Positions 42,070 to 51,496 of a DNA stretch of 64,000 nt are shown here, one piece after another. This stretch comes from an uncultured Lachnospiraceae bacterium (GTDB taxonomy: Bacteria > Bacillota > Clostridia > Lachnospirales > Lachnospiraceae), in assembly GCA_910577175.1 (NCBI GenBank), contig CAJTLU010000010.1:1-64000 (forward strand), given 5' to 3'. Under the pieces are notes generated by a model. That model worked only from the letters and a program-made list of their open reading frames with translations. It was not told where the DNA came from and did not search any database. Made by a program: the position numbers and the translations under genes. The number at the start of each line of letters is the position of its first letter. The stretch's first letter is position 1.

Positions 42070-44388
42070 TTACCTTCCTCCTAAACCAAGCATGGAAGCC
42101 AGCGAGCTTGACTGGCTGCTCAGCTTACTGAGAGCTGTTTCCATAGCGGCAAACTGCTTATAGTACCGGTCCTCGATTTCCTGTAAACGCTTCTCCTGCT
42201 TCGTCAGTTCCTTTTTGTAGCTGGTCAGGTCTTTCGTCAGCTTCTTGTCGTTATAGAAGGTAAGCGCACTGCTCAACTCTGTCGCCTTCATCTTATCTTT
42301 CATCGTGTTATACAGATTGTTGGAAATCGTCTGCAGTACTTCCATCACCTTTTCCGGATCTTCCTCGATTGCCTTACGGAGCTTATCATCGTAAAGCATA
42401 CCATCCGGGTCTTCCTGGTCGCCGTAAATATGCAGCTTTCCGCGTTCTGTATACTTTGTCGTACAGATACCAAAGGAAGAAAGCGCATAGTTCTTACCAT
42501 CTACCTCAACAGCGCCGTTTAACGCGCCGCGCATTGCGGTAAGAAGCGAGCCCAGGGTGTTGTCACGGCGGAGCAGGGAGTCTTTAATCTTTGTCTCCCA
42601 CTTCTCTACTTCCGTGTCGCTCATGGCGTCTTTCTGCTCATCCGTCAGCGGCTCATAGCCTCTTGCGGATTCTGCATAATATGCCTTATTTAACTCATCA
42701 ATCAGAGTGTTATAATCCTTTACGAACTGCTTTACCATATTGTAAACGCCGTCCGTATCCTGCGTTACATTAATTGCAACCGTCTTCCCCGGCTCTGCGG
42801 ACACTAAATCCAACGTCAGTCCGTTGACCGAAATATTGTTTGAAGAAGACTCGATTTCAGCGCCGTTTACCGTTATCTTTGCATCACTTGCCTCATATAC
42901 GGTCATGCCCATTGCATTGGAACTTCCGCTCACTGCCGTACCGTCGATGTTGCCAAGTCCGATGGCAGAAAGCGCACCGCTAGCCGGGTCAAATGCCTGG
43001 ATATCCGCATAAGTGTTAATATGTCCCGCCAGAGCGGTTCTTGCTGCTGCCATATCGGCATTGCTGTTGTCGGCTAAAATGTCTGCCTTCTTTGCATCAA
43101 ATGCCGCTACCGCATCCGCCGAGGTATTGTAATTCTCAACCTCATCCTCTGCAAACGCCTGTAATGCGTTCTGATAAACCGTCTGATATTCTGCGGTATC
43201 ATAGCCGGTTCCTTCCGTATAGGTTCCGAGCTTTGCGAGGAACTCCGTTTCCTTCTCATTGTAGGCATTCAGAATATCCTGCTCCTCCGCAGTCAGATCT
43301 GCGGCGTCCTTTGCCTGCAGCTTCTGGATATCAGCATACGTTACATCCTTGAGCGTCTCATTTTCTCCATAAACCTCATCAAAGGTAATGCGCTCATGCT
43401 CTGTCTTTGCCATACGTGCAGCATCTGCCTGCAGAGCCTTTGCCTGCTCTTCGGTCAGCTCCTTACCATAAATGGTTACTGCAGTGCCGTTCTCCATGGC
43501 ATTCTTTATCTGTGCGGCAATTCCGCCGTCTATCTCGGCCTTTGCAAGACTTCCCGCGGTATTCCCTTCCGTCTTTTCAAGCAGAAGCTGATAAGCGTCC
43601 TTAATCTTTGTCTCCTCTTCGGTCAGCTCTTCGCCGTTTGCTGCCTTTGTAAGAACTCCGACAATGGAAGCCGAATCGCTTGCCTCAATCACTGCCATTG
43701 CCTCATTAAACTTTGCCTTGTCTTCAGCAGACATGCTGCCATAGCCGGCCAGCGCATAAATGCTCTTTCTTGCTTCAGCACTGGAAGGATTCTCGGAACT
43801 TGTGGTAATCGAAAACGAATTTTCCGTTCCGCTCTGTCTGGAGCTGATATATAAACACTGTCTGGTTTCATCAAAGTTTACGTTTAATCCTACTTCCTTA
43901 CAGCTTGCGGAGAAGTCTGCAAACGTAGTATCTTCGTCGATTATCAGCTCCGTACTCTTATCGCCGCAGGAAAGAGAAATCTTTGTGCCTGCTGCCACAC
44001 CGGCATCCACAAGCTTCGAGCGTGCTGTCAGCTTCTCGTCAGAGGTGAACTTACCGCCAGTTACATACTGGGCACTTGCCACGGACTCTACCGTAACATA
44101 ATGCGTTCCGATTGGCGCCGACGCGCCTGCCTTCGCCATTACAATCTTATCATTGGCTGAAGTCGTCTTCTTCGCAAGATAGTTACCCTGCGTCTTCATC
44201 TTGGAAAGGGAGCCCGTATAAAACGAATAAATCTTCGTATTAAAATCCTTCCACTTTTCCGTCAGCCACTCGTTTCTCGTAATTTTATTCTCAACCTTAG
44301 TTACTCTTGTCCGTTCCGCAGACATCAGCTGCTTAATTAATGTGTCTGTATCCAGACCTGATATCATACCTGATAATCCAATACCCAT
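42070..44388 (-). CDS. fliD: Flagellar filament cap protein FliD, enlarged
   Basis: 772 residues from the ATG at 44388 (GGAGG upstream). The FliD_N domain starts GLSGMISGLDTDTLIKQLM; FliD_C is at about 540-772 (NNISVNGLTLDLVSAEPGKT, then the SLLTAMRGALNG segment and a C-terminal coiled coil). Usual FliD is about 450-550 residues, so the middle (about 200-500) is an extra Glu/Ala/Lys-rich exposed region. FliD caps the filament tip and folds flagellin there; the variable middle faces outward and often contacts host mucus. Confidence 0.93.
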   Translation of the reverse strand: MGIGLSGMISGLDTDTLIKQLMSAERTRVTKVENKITRNEWLTEKWKDFNTKIYSFYTGSLSKMKTQGNYLAKKTTSANDKIVMAKAGASAPIGTHYVTVESVASAQYVTGGKFTSDEKLTARSKLVDAGVAAGTKISLSCGDKSTELIIDEDTTFADFSASCKEVGLNVNFDETRQCLYISSRQSGTENSFSITTSSENPSSAEARKSIYALAGYGSMSAEDKAKFNEAMAVIEASDSASIVGVLTKAANGEELTEEETKIKDAYQLLLEKTEGNTAGSLAKAEIDGGIAAQIKNAMENGTAVTIYGKELTEEQAKALQADAARMAKTEHERITFDEVYGENETLKDVTYADIQKLQAKDAADLTAEEQDILNAYNEKETEFLAKLGTYTEGTGYDTAEYQTVYQNALQAFAEDEVENYNTSADAVAAFDAKKADILADNSNADMAAARTALAGHINTYADIQAFDPASGALSAIGLGNIDGTAVSGSSNAMGMTVYEASDAKITVNGAEIESSSNNISVNGLTLDLVSAEPGKTVAINVTQDTDGVYNMVKQFVKDYNTLIDELNKAYYAESARGYEPLTDEQKDAMSDTEVEKWETKIKDSLLRRDNTLGSLLTAMRGALNGAVEVDGKNYALSSFGICTTKYTERGKLHIYGDQEDPDGMLYDDKLRKAIEEDPEKVMEVLQTISNNLYNTMKDKMKATELSSALTFYNDKKLTKDLTSYKKELTKQEKRLQEIEDRYYKQFAAMETALSKLSSQSSSLASMLGLGGR

Positions 44389-44436
44389 AACAACCTCCAT
44401 TCCCGGTCTGCTTCGAAGCAAACCGTACGACTCTGT

Positions 44437-44832
44437 TTATCTCTTTTCATCTACCATAAGCCCTGCCAGCTCCCACATCTTAGAAAGCATCTCCAGGGTC
44501 TCTTCCGGCGGAATTTCACGGATTACTTCTTCCGTTTCCTCATCGATTACCTTAATGGACACCCGCTTGGTCTCCTCATGGTAAGCAAATTCGCACTTTG
44601 TCTTCGCATGCCGCATCGTCTGATTGGCATGATCCACTGCGTTCTTAATCCGTCTGGAGACATTCTCTTCGTTTCCCTGCTGCTCCTGCATCTTCACCTG
44701 AAGCTGTGGCTCTAACGCAGGCTCCGCCGGTTTCTCGGCAGGCTTTTCTGCCTTTGGCTTTACCTCCGGACGACTTGCCGCCGTGTCCGTATAAACAGGC
44801 TTATTTACTATCGTTCCGCTTTCAATTTTCAT
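44437..44832 (-). CDS. flaG: FlaG family flagellar protein
   Basis: 131 residues. A Lys/Pro/Glu-rich N-terminal linker (AEKPAEKPAEPALEPQ) is followed by the FlaG domain with FAYHEETKRVSIKVIDEETE and VIREIPPEETLEML. FlaG affects filament length in several bacteria. It is the first gene after the sigma-D promoter at 44912-44938. Confidence 0.9.
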   Translation of the reverse strand: MKIESGTIVNKPVYTDTAASRPEVKPKAEKPAEKPAEPALEPQLQVKMQEQQGNEENVSRRIKNAVDHANQTMRHAKTKCEFAYHEETKRVSIKVIDEETEEVIREIPPEETLEMLSKMWELAGLMVDEKR

Positions 44833-44911
44833 ATCCGTACACCTCCATGTTTTGCTTGTTGGCGTCCTCTGCCGACTCCGTTCTGACAGAAAATCATTTC
44901 TTTATACTTTT

Positions 44912-44938
44912 ATATCGGACAAAAACGGTGAAAAATTA
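44912..44938 (-). promoter_or_regulatory. Sigma-D (sigma-28) flagellar promoter of flaG-fliD-fliS-fliT
   Basis: Minus strand TAAT, 15 bases, TCCGATAT; consensus in Firmicutes is TAAA-N15-GCCGATAT. It lies about 80 bases before flaG and overlaps the second arm of the csrA terminator. Confidence 0.8.
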
Positions 44939-44970
44939 ACCCTGCAGGGAAAGTTTTTCACCGTTTTTTT
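44921..44970. terminator. Bidirectional terminator after csrA
   Basis: AAAAACGGTGAAAAA and TTTTTCACCGTTTTTTT form a 15-bp stem around an AACCCTGCAGGGAAAG-type loop, with T-runs on both strands. It closes the flgM-to-csrA transcript. Confidence 0.9.
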
Positions 44971-44985
44971 ACATTGTTTTCTTTC

Positions 44986-45204
44986 TTAGAACATGTCTTT
45001 CAGGATTTCCGGAGAAGCATCCGCGGAAACTGCTTCTTTATTTGCCTCCTGAATCTGTACATAAATTTCTTTCCGGTACAGCGGTACTGACTTTGGCGCA
45101 TTGATGCCGATTTTTACCTGCTCTCCCTTTATTTCAAGGATGGTTATCTCTATATCATGTCCTATCATAATGGACTCGTTAATTTTTCTTGACAGGGCCA
45201 GCAT
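44986..45204 (-). CDS. csrA: Carbon storage regulator CsrA
   Basis: 72 residues. Typical CsrA begins MLALSRKINESIMIGHDIEI and has KIGINAPKSVPLYRKEIY. It binds GGA motifs in mRNA leaders and represses translation. In Firmicutes CsrA acts mainly on flagellin mRNA and is held off by FliW, encoded 4 bases upstream. The flagellin gene itself (hag) is not in this window; the 150-base gap before flaG contains no gene. Confidence 0.96.
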   Translation of the reverse strand: MLALSRKINESIMIGHDIEITILEIKGEQVKIGINAPKSVPLYRKEIYVQIQEANKEAVSADASPEILKDMF

Positions 45205-45208
45205 GCTT

Positions 45209-45673
45209 TTATTCCCCCTTTGCCTCTTTGCTCTTTTTCACCTGCTCATATATGTTATATTTTATTACATAGTCAGGGTTCTCCGCAATAATCTGGCATC
45301 CCTTTTTCGTATCGGCATTGATTACTAAAGGCGCCTTCAGATTTACGGTCATCTTTGCGACGTCGGACGGCACGCTTAACGTAAGGAGAATAATCACATT
45401 TTCCTCGGTCAGCTCTCCGATTGGGTTCAGTACGTCATCCTCTATAATCGGGTTATAATCTGACATAACCGAGAGCGGGCTGATGACCGGAAGCGCAAGC
45501 TCCGGTGTATCTAAGCTCTGTAACCAGGAAATTGTACTGCTGTTTCCCTCTTCGTTATTGTACAAAATCGTATAACGCTTGCAGTCTTCAAATCCGATAA
45601 TACCGTCTTCAAAGGTAATTACCTTGTTCTCATCCAGATCAATTTCCCCAAAATGTTTCGTTTTTACTAACAT
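45209..45673 (-). CDS. fliW: Flagellar assembly factor FliW
   Basis: 154 residues from the ATG at 45673 (AAAGGAG 8-9 bases upstream). FliW signatures are ITFEDGIIGFEDCKRYTIL, LPVISPLSVMSDY and VNLKAPLVINADTKKGCQII. FliW binds either flagellin or CsrA, so free flagellin level sets CsrA activity; the fliW-csrA pair is the standard arrangement. Confidence 0.95.
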   Translation of the reverse strand: MLVKTKHFGEIDLDENKVITFEDGIIGFEDCKRYTILYNNEEGNSSTISWLQSLDTPELALPVISPLSVMSDYNPIIEDDVLNPIGELTEENVIILLTLSVPSDVAKMTVNLKAPLVINADTKKGCQIIAENPDYVIKYNIYEQVKKSKEAKGE

Positions 45674-45722
45674 TCCTGTTTCTCCTTTCATTTTTCCCGG
45701 TTATCGCTTTTTTATTTCTGTT

Positions 45723-47210
45723 TTATAAGAAATCCAGCAAAGAAGTCTGCACCAGCTTGGAAGCTGCCGATAAAGAGGAGTTATAAATGGTCTCTGCCGA
45801 ACTGTACTTAATAATCGTATCCACCAGGTCCACATCCTCGTTTGAGGAAAGCAGATCCTCAAAGTCAACCTTCTGGTCCTCCAGTCTGCTCTGTGTCAGT
45901 AACAGACGATTATACCGTCCGCCAAGATCCGACAATGCGACATTTACTTTATCCTGCATAGCAACCGTGTCTGTCAGACCGCCTGCAAAGGTCGCCTGCA
46001 TAATATCGGTCCGCAGCGTAAATTCCGAATCTAACTGCTCCTGGATTCCCTCTAATGCCTTTCTCTGCTCCGGCGTCAGATTGGTATCCTCTAACATCTT
46101 TTTTACTTCATTTATTTTCTCTTCGGTTTCCGTCACATTATTTACGGCATTAATAATATCGTCGATTGCCCGCCCGATATCATGGGAAAACACCTCGTGC
46201 CCCTGCGTATTGATGGTAAGCTTCTGGTTAAAGTTTACCTCGTACTGAATCTGCTGGTCCTGCTTTTCAAAATTCAGAACCTCCGTACCGTCTTCGTTCG
46301 TTCTGGTGCAATTAAAGTAATGCTCCGGTCTGAGGTCATTCGTATGGAAGTTTTTCTTCGTATACTTCACATTGATATGCTCAGAATTGCGTACCTTCTC
46401 ATATGCCGCATTTCCGTAAATCAGCTCGCCGGTTTCCTTAATGAAATAAACGTCATCCTCTCCCGGATGATAGGCATCCGGATCGGTAAGCGCCTTTTCC
46501 GTCACCGTAAGCGGCAGCTCTATCAGATTTCCGTCGCCGTCCGTACTGCCGTCCGTATAGGTCACCGTAACTCCATCCTCCAGATTCCCGTACGCAAGCC
46601 GCATCCGGTAAATCTGTATCTGGTTCGGCATCGTTTTATCAAACGCCCCCGGGTTATCCTTATCAAACGCATTGATATCCACATTATTGACAATTTTAAA
46701 CTTGATATCGATATCCTCGCCGGACAAAGGTTCCGTAATCTCGTAAGTATAAGAACTCTCGTCCTCAGAAAAGATTAACGGCGTATCTGTCTTATAACCG
46801 GAAAATACATACCGCCCCGCATAATTGCTGTTGCCCTCCTGGTAAATCTGCTGCTTCAGCTCTTCCAGGTTCGTTACAATGCTGTTGCGGTCCTTTGCCG
46901 TAAGCGGGTCGTTCGAGCCCTGATTACAGTACGAATTCATCTGCTTCAGAATCTCATTTACGACATCTATCGAGCTCTCCGTCGTATCCATCCAGGAAAG
47001 CGCATCTGGTATATTCTTTTCCACATACTGTGACAATTCGGCAAGATTCGTGCGGAGCTTTAACGCACGTACCGCAACAATCGGATCATCCGACGGCTTC
47101 TGTATCTTCTTTCCGGTAGAATACTGGTTTTCCAACGTGGAAAGCAAATTCTTGTTATTGTTGATATTATGCAACACATTGTTGGTCATCATTTTATTGG
47201 TAATCCGCAT
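45723..47210 (-). CDS. flgL: Flagellar hook-associated protein 3 (FlgL)
   Basis: 495 residues. Flagellin-like N-terminus MRITNKMMTNNVLHNINNN and C-terminus (VDLVDTIIKYSSAETIYNSS ... TSLLDFL) form the coiled-coil core; the middle is variable. FlgL forms the junction between hook and filament together with FlgK. GGAGG precedes the ATG and the flgK2 gene ends 20 bases upstream. Confidence 0.94.
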   Translation of the reverse strand: MRITNKMMTNNVLHNINNNKNLLSTLENQYSTGKKIQKPSDDPIVAVRALKLRTNLAELSQYVEKNIPDALSWMDTTESSIDVVNEILKQMNSYCNQGSNDPLTAKDRNSIVTNLEELKQQIYQEGNSNYAGRYVFSGYKTDTPLIFSEDESSYTYEITEPLSGEDIDIKFKIVNNVDINAFDKDNPGAFDKTMPNQIQIYRMRLAYGNLEDGVTVTYTDGSTDGDGNLIELPLTVTEKALTDPDAYHPGEDDVYFIKETGELIYGNAAYEKVRNSEHINVKYTKKNFHTNDLRPEHYFNCTRTNEDGTEVLNFEKQDQQIQYEVNFNQKLTINTQGHEVFSHDIGRAIDDIINAVNNVTETEEKINEVKKMLEDTNLTPEQRKALEGIQEQLDSEFTLRTDIMQATFAGGLTDTVAMQDKVNVALSDLGGRYNRLLLTQSRLEDQKVDFEDLLSSNEDVDLVDTIIKYSSAETIYNSSLSAASKLVQTSLLDFL

Positions 47211-47230
47211 CGTGTCTGCCTCCTTATCGA

Positions 47231-49072
47231 TTATACACCCATATAATTGATTAGCTTATCGTAAATCTCATTCATTACTGAAATAACCTGTGCCGAAAGA
47301 TTATAGGCCTGCTGGTACCGCATCAGATTCATGGCTTCCTCTTCCTTATCAACTCCGCCAATCGACAGCCTCTGGTTGTCAATCGCTGCTACCATGTCCT
47401 TCTGGCTCTTCGTAAAGTTCAGTGCCGCCTTCGTATCAATACCGACTTCTGCAATCAGTGTCTGCAAGAACGCCGCCGGCTTTCCCTGACGGAACATGGA
47501 GGTATCCTTCTTCAAATCCAAAAGCTCCAGCGCCTTATCGTAATTGCCAACACCATCTACAATCTCCGAGGCTGCAGCAAACTTAGAAGCATCCTTTTGT
47601 ATTGCACTGTTGACACAGATATTTTCCGCCGTGATATGATAGTAGGAGCTGTACACCGTACTAACATCATCCGGCAGGAACTGCCCGGTCTGGGAGTTAA
47701 AGGAGAACGGGTCATAGCCGTCCGCTCCTTCTTTTCCATACACGCCGAACTTATACTCTTTTCCGCTCACCTTATTTGTAGCCGTAAAAAAGTCCTGTCC
47801 TGCTTCTCCGTTTAAATCCACACCAGACTTATGAATCTCATTGAACTTCTTTGCATAAACACGCAGAAACTCGTTCATCTGTGCCATATAATACGGAATA
47901 CCCTTATAATTTACCGACTTCCCGATAAACGAAACTTCCTCATCTGCAAAATTGCGCACCGGCTCCGTCAAAAAGAACTCGTAGGTATATTCCCCTGTAT
48001 CCTTGTCAATGGAAACCTCAAACGATTCATACTCGTATACTACTGTACCAATTGTAATTTCACCGCTTTCCGGAATGTTCAGTTTCGCTTCTTCATTGAC
48101 TGTCGGATGGGTCATCGTCACGGAACGCGTTCCTGCATACGCCGTTACGGTTCCCTTCAGGTTATCGGAATTATTGCCGTCGCGCACTTCGAACAATGCC
48201 TTAATGCTTCCGCTCTGGGTATAGGCATACGGATTAAACTGCTGCCCGTTATCCCAGACGATATCATAAAGCCCGTCTGCATCTGTCTGGTTCTTTCTGT
48301 GCTCTCTCGGCTTTATCCCAAGCTGATGGGTTTCATAGTTATCTACCAGAGTCTGTCCGTCTACCTTTAAGGTATAAGACTTTAAGCCAATCGGACCATA
48401 GGATACTTCTTCAACCGAAACATTGATAATTGTGGAAAGCTCATCTACCATAAGATTTCTTGCATCCCGCAAATCATTTGCATTAGTTCCGCCGATTTCC
48501 ACGGTATTAATCTGCTTCGTCAGCGATGCAATCTCTGCGGCAAGTGCGTTTACACGATCCACCTGATTTTTTATTTCGAAATTACAGTCCTTCTGTACTG
48601 CCTGCAGATTCGTATACAAGGAATTGAAATATTCACAAAAACTCTGTGCGACATTGGTTACCTGTGTTCTGACCGTAAGGTTGGCCGGGTCCTTTTCCAG
48701 CTCCTGAATCGTATCATACATGGAATCAAAGGTTGTCGTAAAGCCCTTTAGCTGAATCTCATTCAGGTAGGACTGGAGCTGTGACATATAATTTGATTTG
48801 GTCGCATAGCTGCCATAAATGGAATTGTTATTCCGGTACTTTTCATCGTAATATTCACTTCTCATCTGGGTAATGGATGCAACCTCCACGCCGGTTCCGA
48901 CCATACCGTGCCTGCCATATACACGAAGCGCATTACCGGCCCTCTGCTCGATTATCTGTCTTGTAAAGCCCAGGGTTTCGACATTGGCAATATTATGCGC
49001 AGTTGTGTTTAAGCCGCTGTGTGCGGTGTATAATCCGCTTTTTCCGATATCCAGTCCAAAAAATGTATTCAT
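47231..49072 (-). CDS. flgK: Flagellar hook-associated protein 1, second copy
   Basis: 613 residues. The FlgK N-terminus is FFGLDIGKSGLYTAHSGLNTTAHNIANVETLGFTRQ; the C-terminus has EEEAMNLMRYQQAYNLSAQVISVMNEI. It is a paralogue of the product of the gene just upstream (49117-50871), with the same domain plan and different middle sequence. AAAGGAAG precedes the ATG. Either both copies build the hook-filament junction or they serve different filament states. Confidence 0.92.
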   Translation of the reverse strand: MNTFFGLDIGKSGLYTAHSGLNTTAHNIANVETLGFTRQIIEQRAGNALRVYGRHGMVGTGVEVASITQMRSEYYDEKYRNNNSIYGSYATKSNYMSQLQSYLNEIQLKGFTTTFDSMYDTIQELEKDPANLTVRTQVTNVAQSFCEYFNSLYTNLQAVQKDCNFEIKNQVDRVNALAAEIASLTKQINTVEIGGTNANDLRDARNLMVDELSTIINVSVEEVSYGPIGLKSYTLKVDGQTLVDNYETHQLGIKPREHRKNQTDADGLYDIVWDNGQQFNPYAYTQSGSIKALFEVRDGNNSDNLKGTVTAYAGTRSVTMTHPTVNEEAKLNIPESGEITIGTVVYEYESFEVSIDKDTGEYTYEFFLTEPVRNFADEEVSFIGKSVNYKGIPYYMAQMNEFLRVYAKKFNEIHKSGVDLNGEAGQDFFTATNKVSGKEYKFGVYGKEGADGYDPFSFNSQTGQFLPDDVSTVYSSYYHITAENICVNSAIQKDASKFAAASEIVDGVGNYDKALELLDLKKDTSMFRQGKPAAFLQTLIAEVGIDTKAALNFTKSQKDMVAAIDNQRLSIGGVDKEEEAMNLMRYQQAYNLSAQVISVMNEIYDKLINYMGV

Positions 49073-49116
49073 GTGTTACACTTCCTTTCTTATGCCGTTC
49101 CCGCATGGTGAAACTG

Positions 49117-50871
49117 TTATGAACCAAGCGTATTCAGAATATGCTCAATCATTTCGCTGACTACATTGACATATCTGGCAGAGGCGTTATAAGCATGCTG
49201 ATATTTAATCATCTGCGTCAGCTCTTCGTCCGTAGACACCGCCATGACCTTCAGACGGTCATTATTGATGCTGTTTGCCATAGCCTCCTGCGTATTTGCC
49301 AGGGTCTCATACTTCTCGCCCCTTGTGCCAATATCGCCTACCAGCGAAATATAATATTGGTTAAAGTTGTTATAATCCAATTCATTCGGATTTAATGTAG
49401 CAAACGGTGCCTGCCATGCCGCAAGAAGCGCCTCTGCCACATCGATATTAAAATCTCCGGTATTGGTATTCTTGGAAAGCGGAAGCTTGGAACGGTCCTT
49501 CAAAATTTCCGGATTTACTTCAATTTCTCCGAGCGTATACAGCGAATAATTGTCTGCCGGGTCTTCCTTGTTGTAAATATAAACCATTTCCTTACTGCCG
49601 TCCGCCAGAGTCACTTCCTGCAGGTCCTGATAACGCTTCATGGACTTTCTGGAGAAAAGCTCTGTTCCCATCGTCTTATCCTTATCCATGCCGACGGATG
49701 CCTTCTCGGTATCTAATACCAATATCGTCTCCCCGTTCTCAAGCATAATCTCCTTGTTCGGGCAGAGAATATCATTAATCGTCGTCACGATTCCGTGAAT
49801 CAGCTGGTCAAACTGGGACTGGGTTGCCATAATAACAGAATCGTTAATCTCTTTGTTATACTTCTTTGCGGCAATCTGAAAGACTCCCATTGCCTCTTCG
49901 TAGGAAGCATCGTCCTCGAAATCCTCCCGCTTCGGCTTTACCGGAATATCGGTAAAATTAGCTGCCTTACGGCCTCTTGCAAGAATAATTCCCTTTAAGG
50001 AACCGATATCCGTATCATCTACAGAGCTTGGCGAACGGTCAAAATTGAATACCTCTGCGTCACCAAGCATCGGCCAATACGGCACAAGCATCTGGGAATC
50101 CTCAGAAATAAACTTTGTGTCCATGTGGAACACATTATCTTCCAAAAGGAACGGAACTCCCTCTGCACGAATCGATACCTTCCCATCTGTTTCCTCTCTG
50201 TAGGTGATATCAATCAGTCCGCCAAGTTCATCCAGAAGAAGGTTTCTTGTATCCCGCAAATCATTTGCCTGTTCCAGACCTGTCGCCTCGTAAAAGCAGA
50301 TTTGGTTGTTCAGCTCCTTAATTTCATCGCCGATTTCGTTAATCCGATCCACCTTTTTCTGTATCTGCCCATTCAATTCAATCTGATAGGTCTCAATCTG
50401 CTCGTAAATATTCTCGGCATGCTGGATAAAATTAACGCCGCACTGAATCAGGGTCGCACGGGTCACAATACTATCCGGTTCCTTTGCCATCTCCTGTAGC
50501 GCATTCCAGAAATCTTCAATCGAACTCCGGAACTGTACTCCTTCCAGCTCGCCTAATACTTCCTGCATCTCAGAGGCCGCCTCATACTGCACCTGATAAA
50601 ATCCCTGCCGTCCTGTTTCTTTCCGGTAAGACTGGTCCAAAAACTGGTGCCGCACCTGTCTTACAATCTGCGTATCGACACCAAGACCAATCTGCCATTT
50701 GGAAATTTTATTTCCGCCGACATTATTATATAGCGTATCCATCAGCACCGTCTGCTGTCTGACATAACCTTGCGTCTCAGCATTACTGATGTTATGCGCT
50801 GTTGTATTTAATGCATTCTGGCTTGTTTTCAGCCCTGATACACCAATATAAATGCCACTCATCAAACTCAT
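49117..50871 (-). CDS. flgK: Flagellar hook-associated protein 1, first copy
   Basis: 584 residues from the ATG at 50871 (AAAGGAGG 8 bases upstream); a longer frame only reads into the 82-bp repeat array. The N-terminus SGIYIGVSGLKTSQNALNTTAHNISNAETQGYVRQQ and the C-terminal TQMIKYQHAYNASARYVNVV are FlgK. It begins only about 30 bases downstream of the tandem array, so its mRNA leader would contain the array if transcription comes from the flgM promoter. Confidence 0.93.
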   Translation of the reverse strand: MSLMSGIYIGVSGLKTSQNALNTTAHNISNAETQGYVRQQTVLMDTLYNNVGGNKISKWQIGLGVDTQIVRQVRHQFLDQSYRKETGRQGFYQVQYEAASEMQEVLGELEGVQFRSSIEDFWNALQEMAKEPDSIVTRATLIQCGVNFIQHAENIYEQIETYQIELNGQIQKKVDRINEIGDEIKELNNQICFYEATGLEQANDLRDTRNLLLDELGGLIDITYREETDGKVSIRAEGVPFLLEDNVFHMDTKFISEDSQMLVPYWPMLGDAEVFNFDRSPSSVDDTDIGSLKGIILARGRKAANFTDIPVKPKREDFEDDASYEEAMGVFQIAAKKYNKEINDSVIMATQSQFDQLIHGIVTTINDILCPNKEIMLENGETILVLDTEKASVGMDKDKTMGTELFSRKSMKRYQDLQEVTLADGSKEMVYIYNKEDPADNYSLYTLGEIEVNPEILKDRSKLPLSKNTNTGDFNIDVAEALLAAWQAPFATLNPNELDYNNFNQYYISLVGDIGTRGEKYETLANTQEAMANSINNDRLKVMAVSTDEELTQMIKYQHAYNASARYVNVVSEMIEHILNTLGS

Positions 50872-50900
50872 AGGTGTACCCTCCTTTAATTTTTTACCTT

Positions 50901-51487
50901 GCGGGCGCGCTCCACTCTCGCTTTTTCCGGGTTGGCTGTCGCTTCGCTCCTGCCCCAACCTCGCGTCCTACGACGCTCGGTCGCGGGCGCGCTCCACTCT
51001 CGCTTTTTCCGGGTTGGCTGCCGCTTCGCTCCTGCCCCAACCTCGCGTCTTTCGACGCTCGGTCGCGGGCGCGCTCCACTCTCGCTTTTTCCGGGTTGGC
51101 TGCCGCTTCGCTCCTGCCCCAACCTCGCGTCTTTCGACGCTCGGTCGCGGGCGCGCTCCACTCTCGCTTTTTCCGGGTTGGCTGTCGCTTCGCTCCTGCC
51201 CCAACCTCGCGTCCTACGACGCTCGGTCGCGGGCGCGCTCCACTCTCGCTTTTTCCGGGTTGGCTGTCGCTTCGCTCCTGCCCCAACCTCGCGTCCTACG
51301 ACGCTCGGTCGCGGGCGCGCTCCACTCTCGCTTTTTCCGGGTTGGCTGTCGCTTCGCTCCTGCCCCAACCTCGCGTCTTTCGACGCTCGGTCGCGGGCGC
51401 GCTCCACTCTCGCTTTTTCCGGGTTGGCTGTCGCTTCGCTCCTGCCCCAACCTCGCGTCTTTCGACGCTCGGTCGCGGGCGCGCTCG
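50901..51487. repeat. Tandem array of seven 82-bp GC-rich units in the flgK1 leader
   Basis: Unit starts are at 50901, 50983, 51065, 51147, 51229, 51311 and 51393, with a partial eighth from 51475. The units are nearly identical. They differ at one T/C position and in a three-base stretch where minus-strand GCGTC-GTAG-GACGC (units 1, 4, 5) alternates with GCGTC-GAAA-GACGC (units 2, 3, 6, 7). A second hairpin has arms GGTTGG/CCAACC. Because 82 is not a multiple of three and few stops occur, long open frames appear on both strands, but none has a ribosome site. Confidence 0.97.
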
Positions 51488-51496
51488 CATCCTCTC

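Noticed and set aside
45674..45722. Sigma-D promoter before fliW
   Set aside because: TAAA and a GCGATAA-like element are present but spaced by only about 13 bases; the match is poor and flgL is directly upstream.
50901..51487. CRISPR array
   Set aside because: The units are contiguous with no unique spacers, and no cas genes are present.
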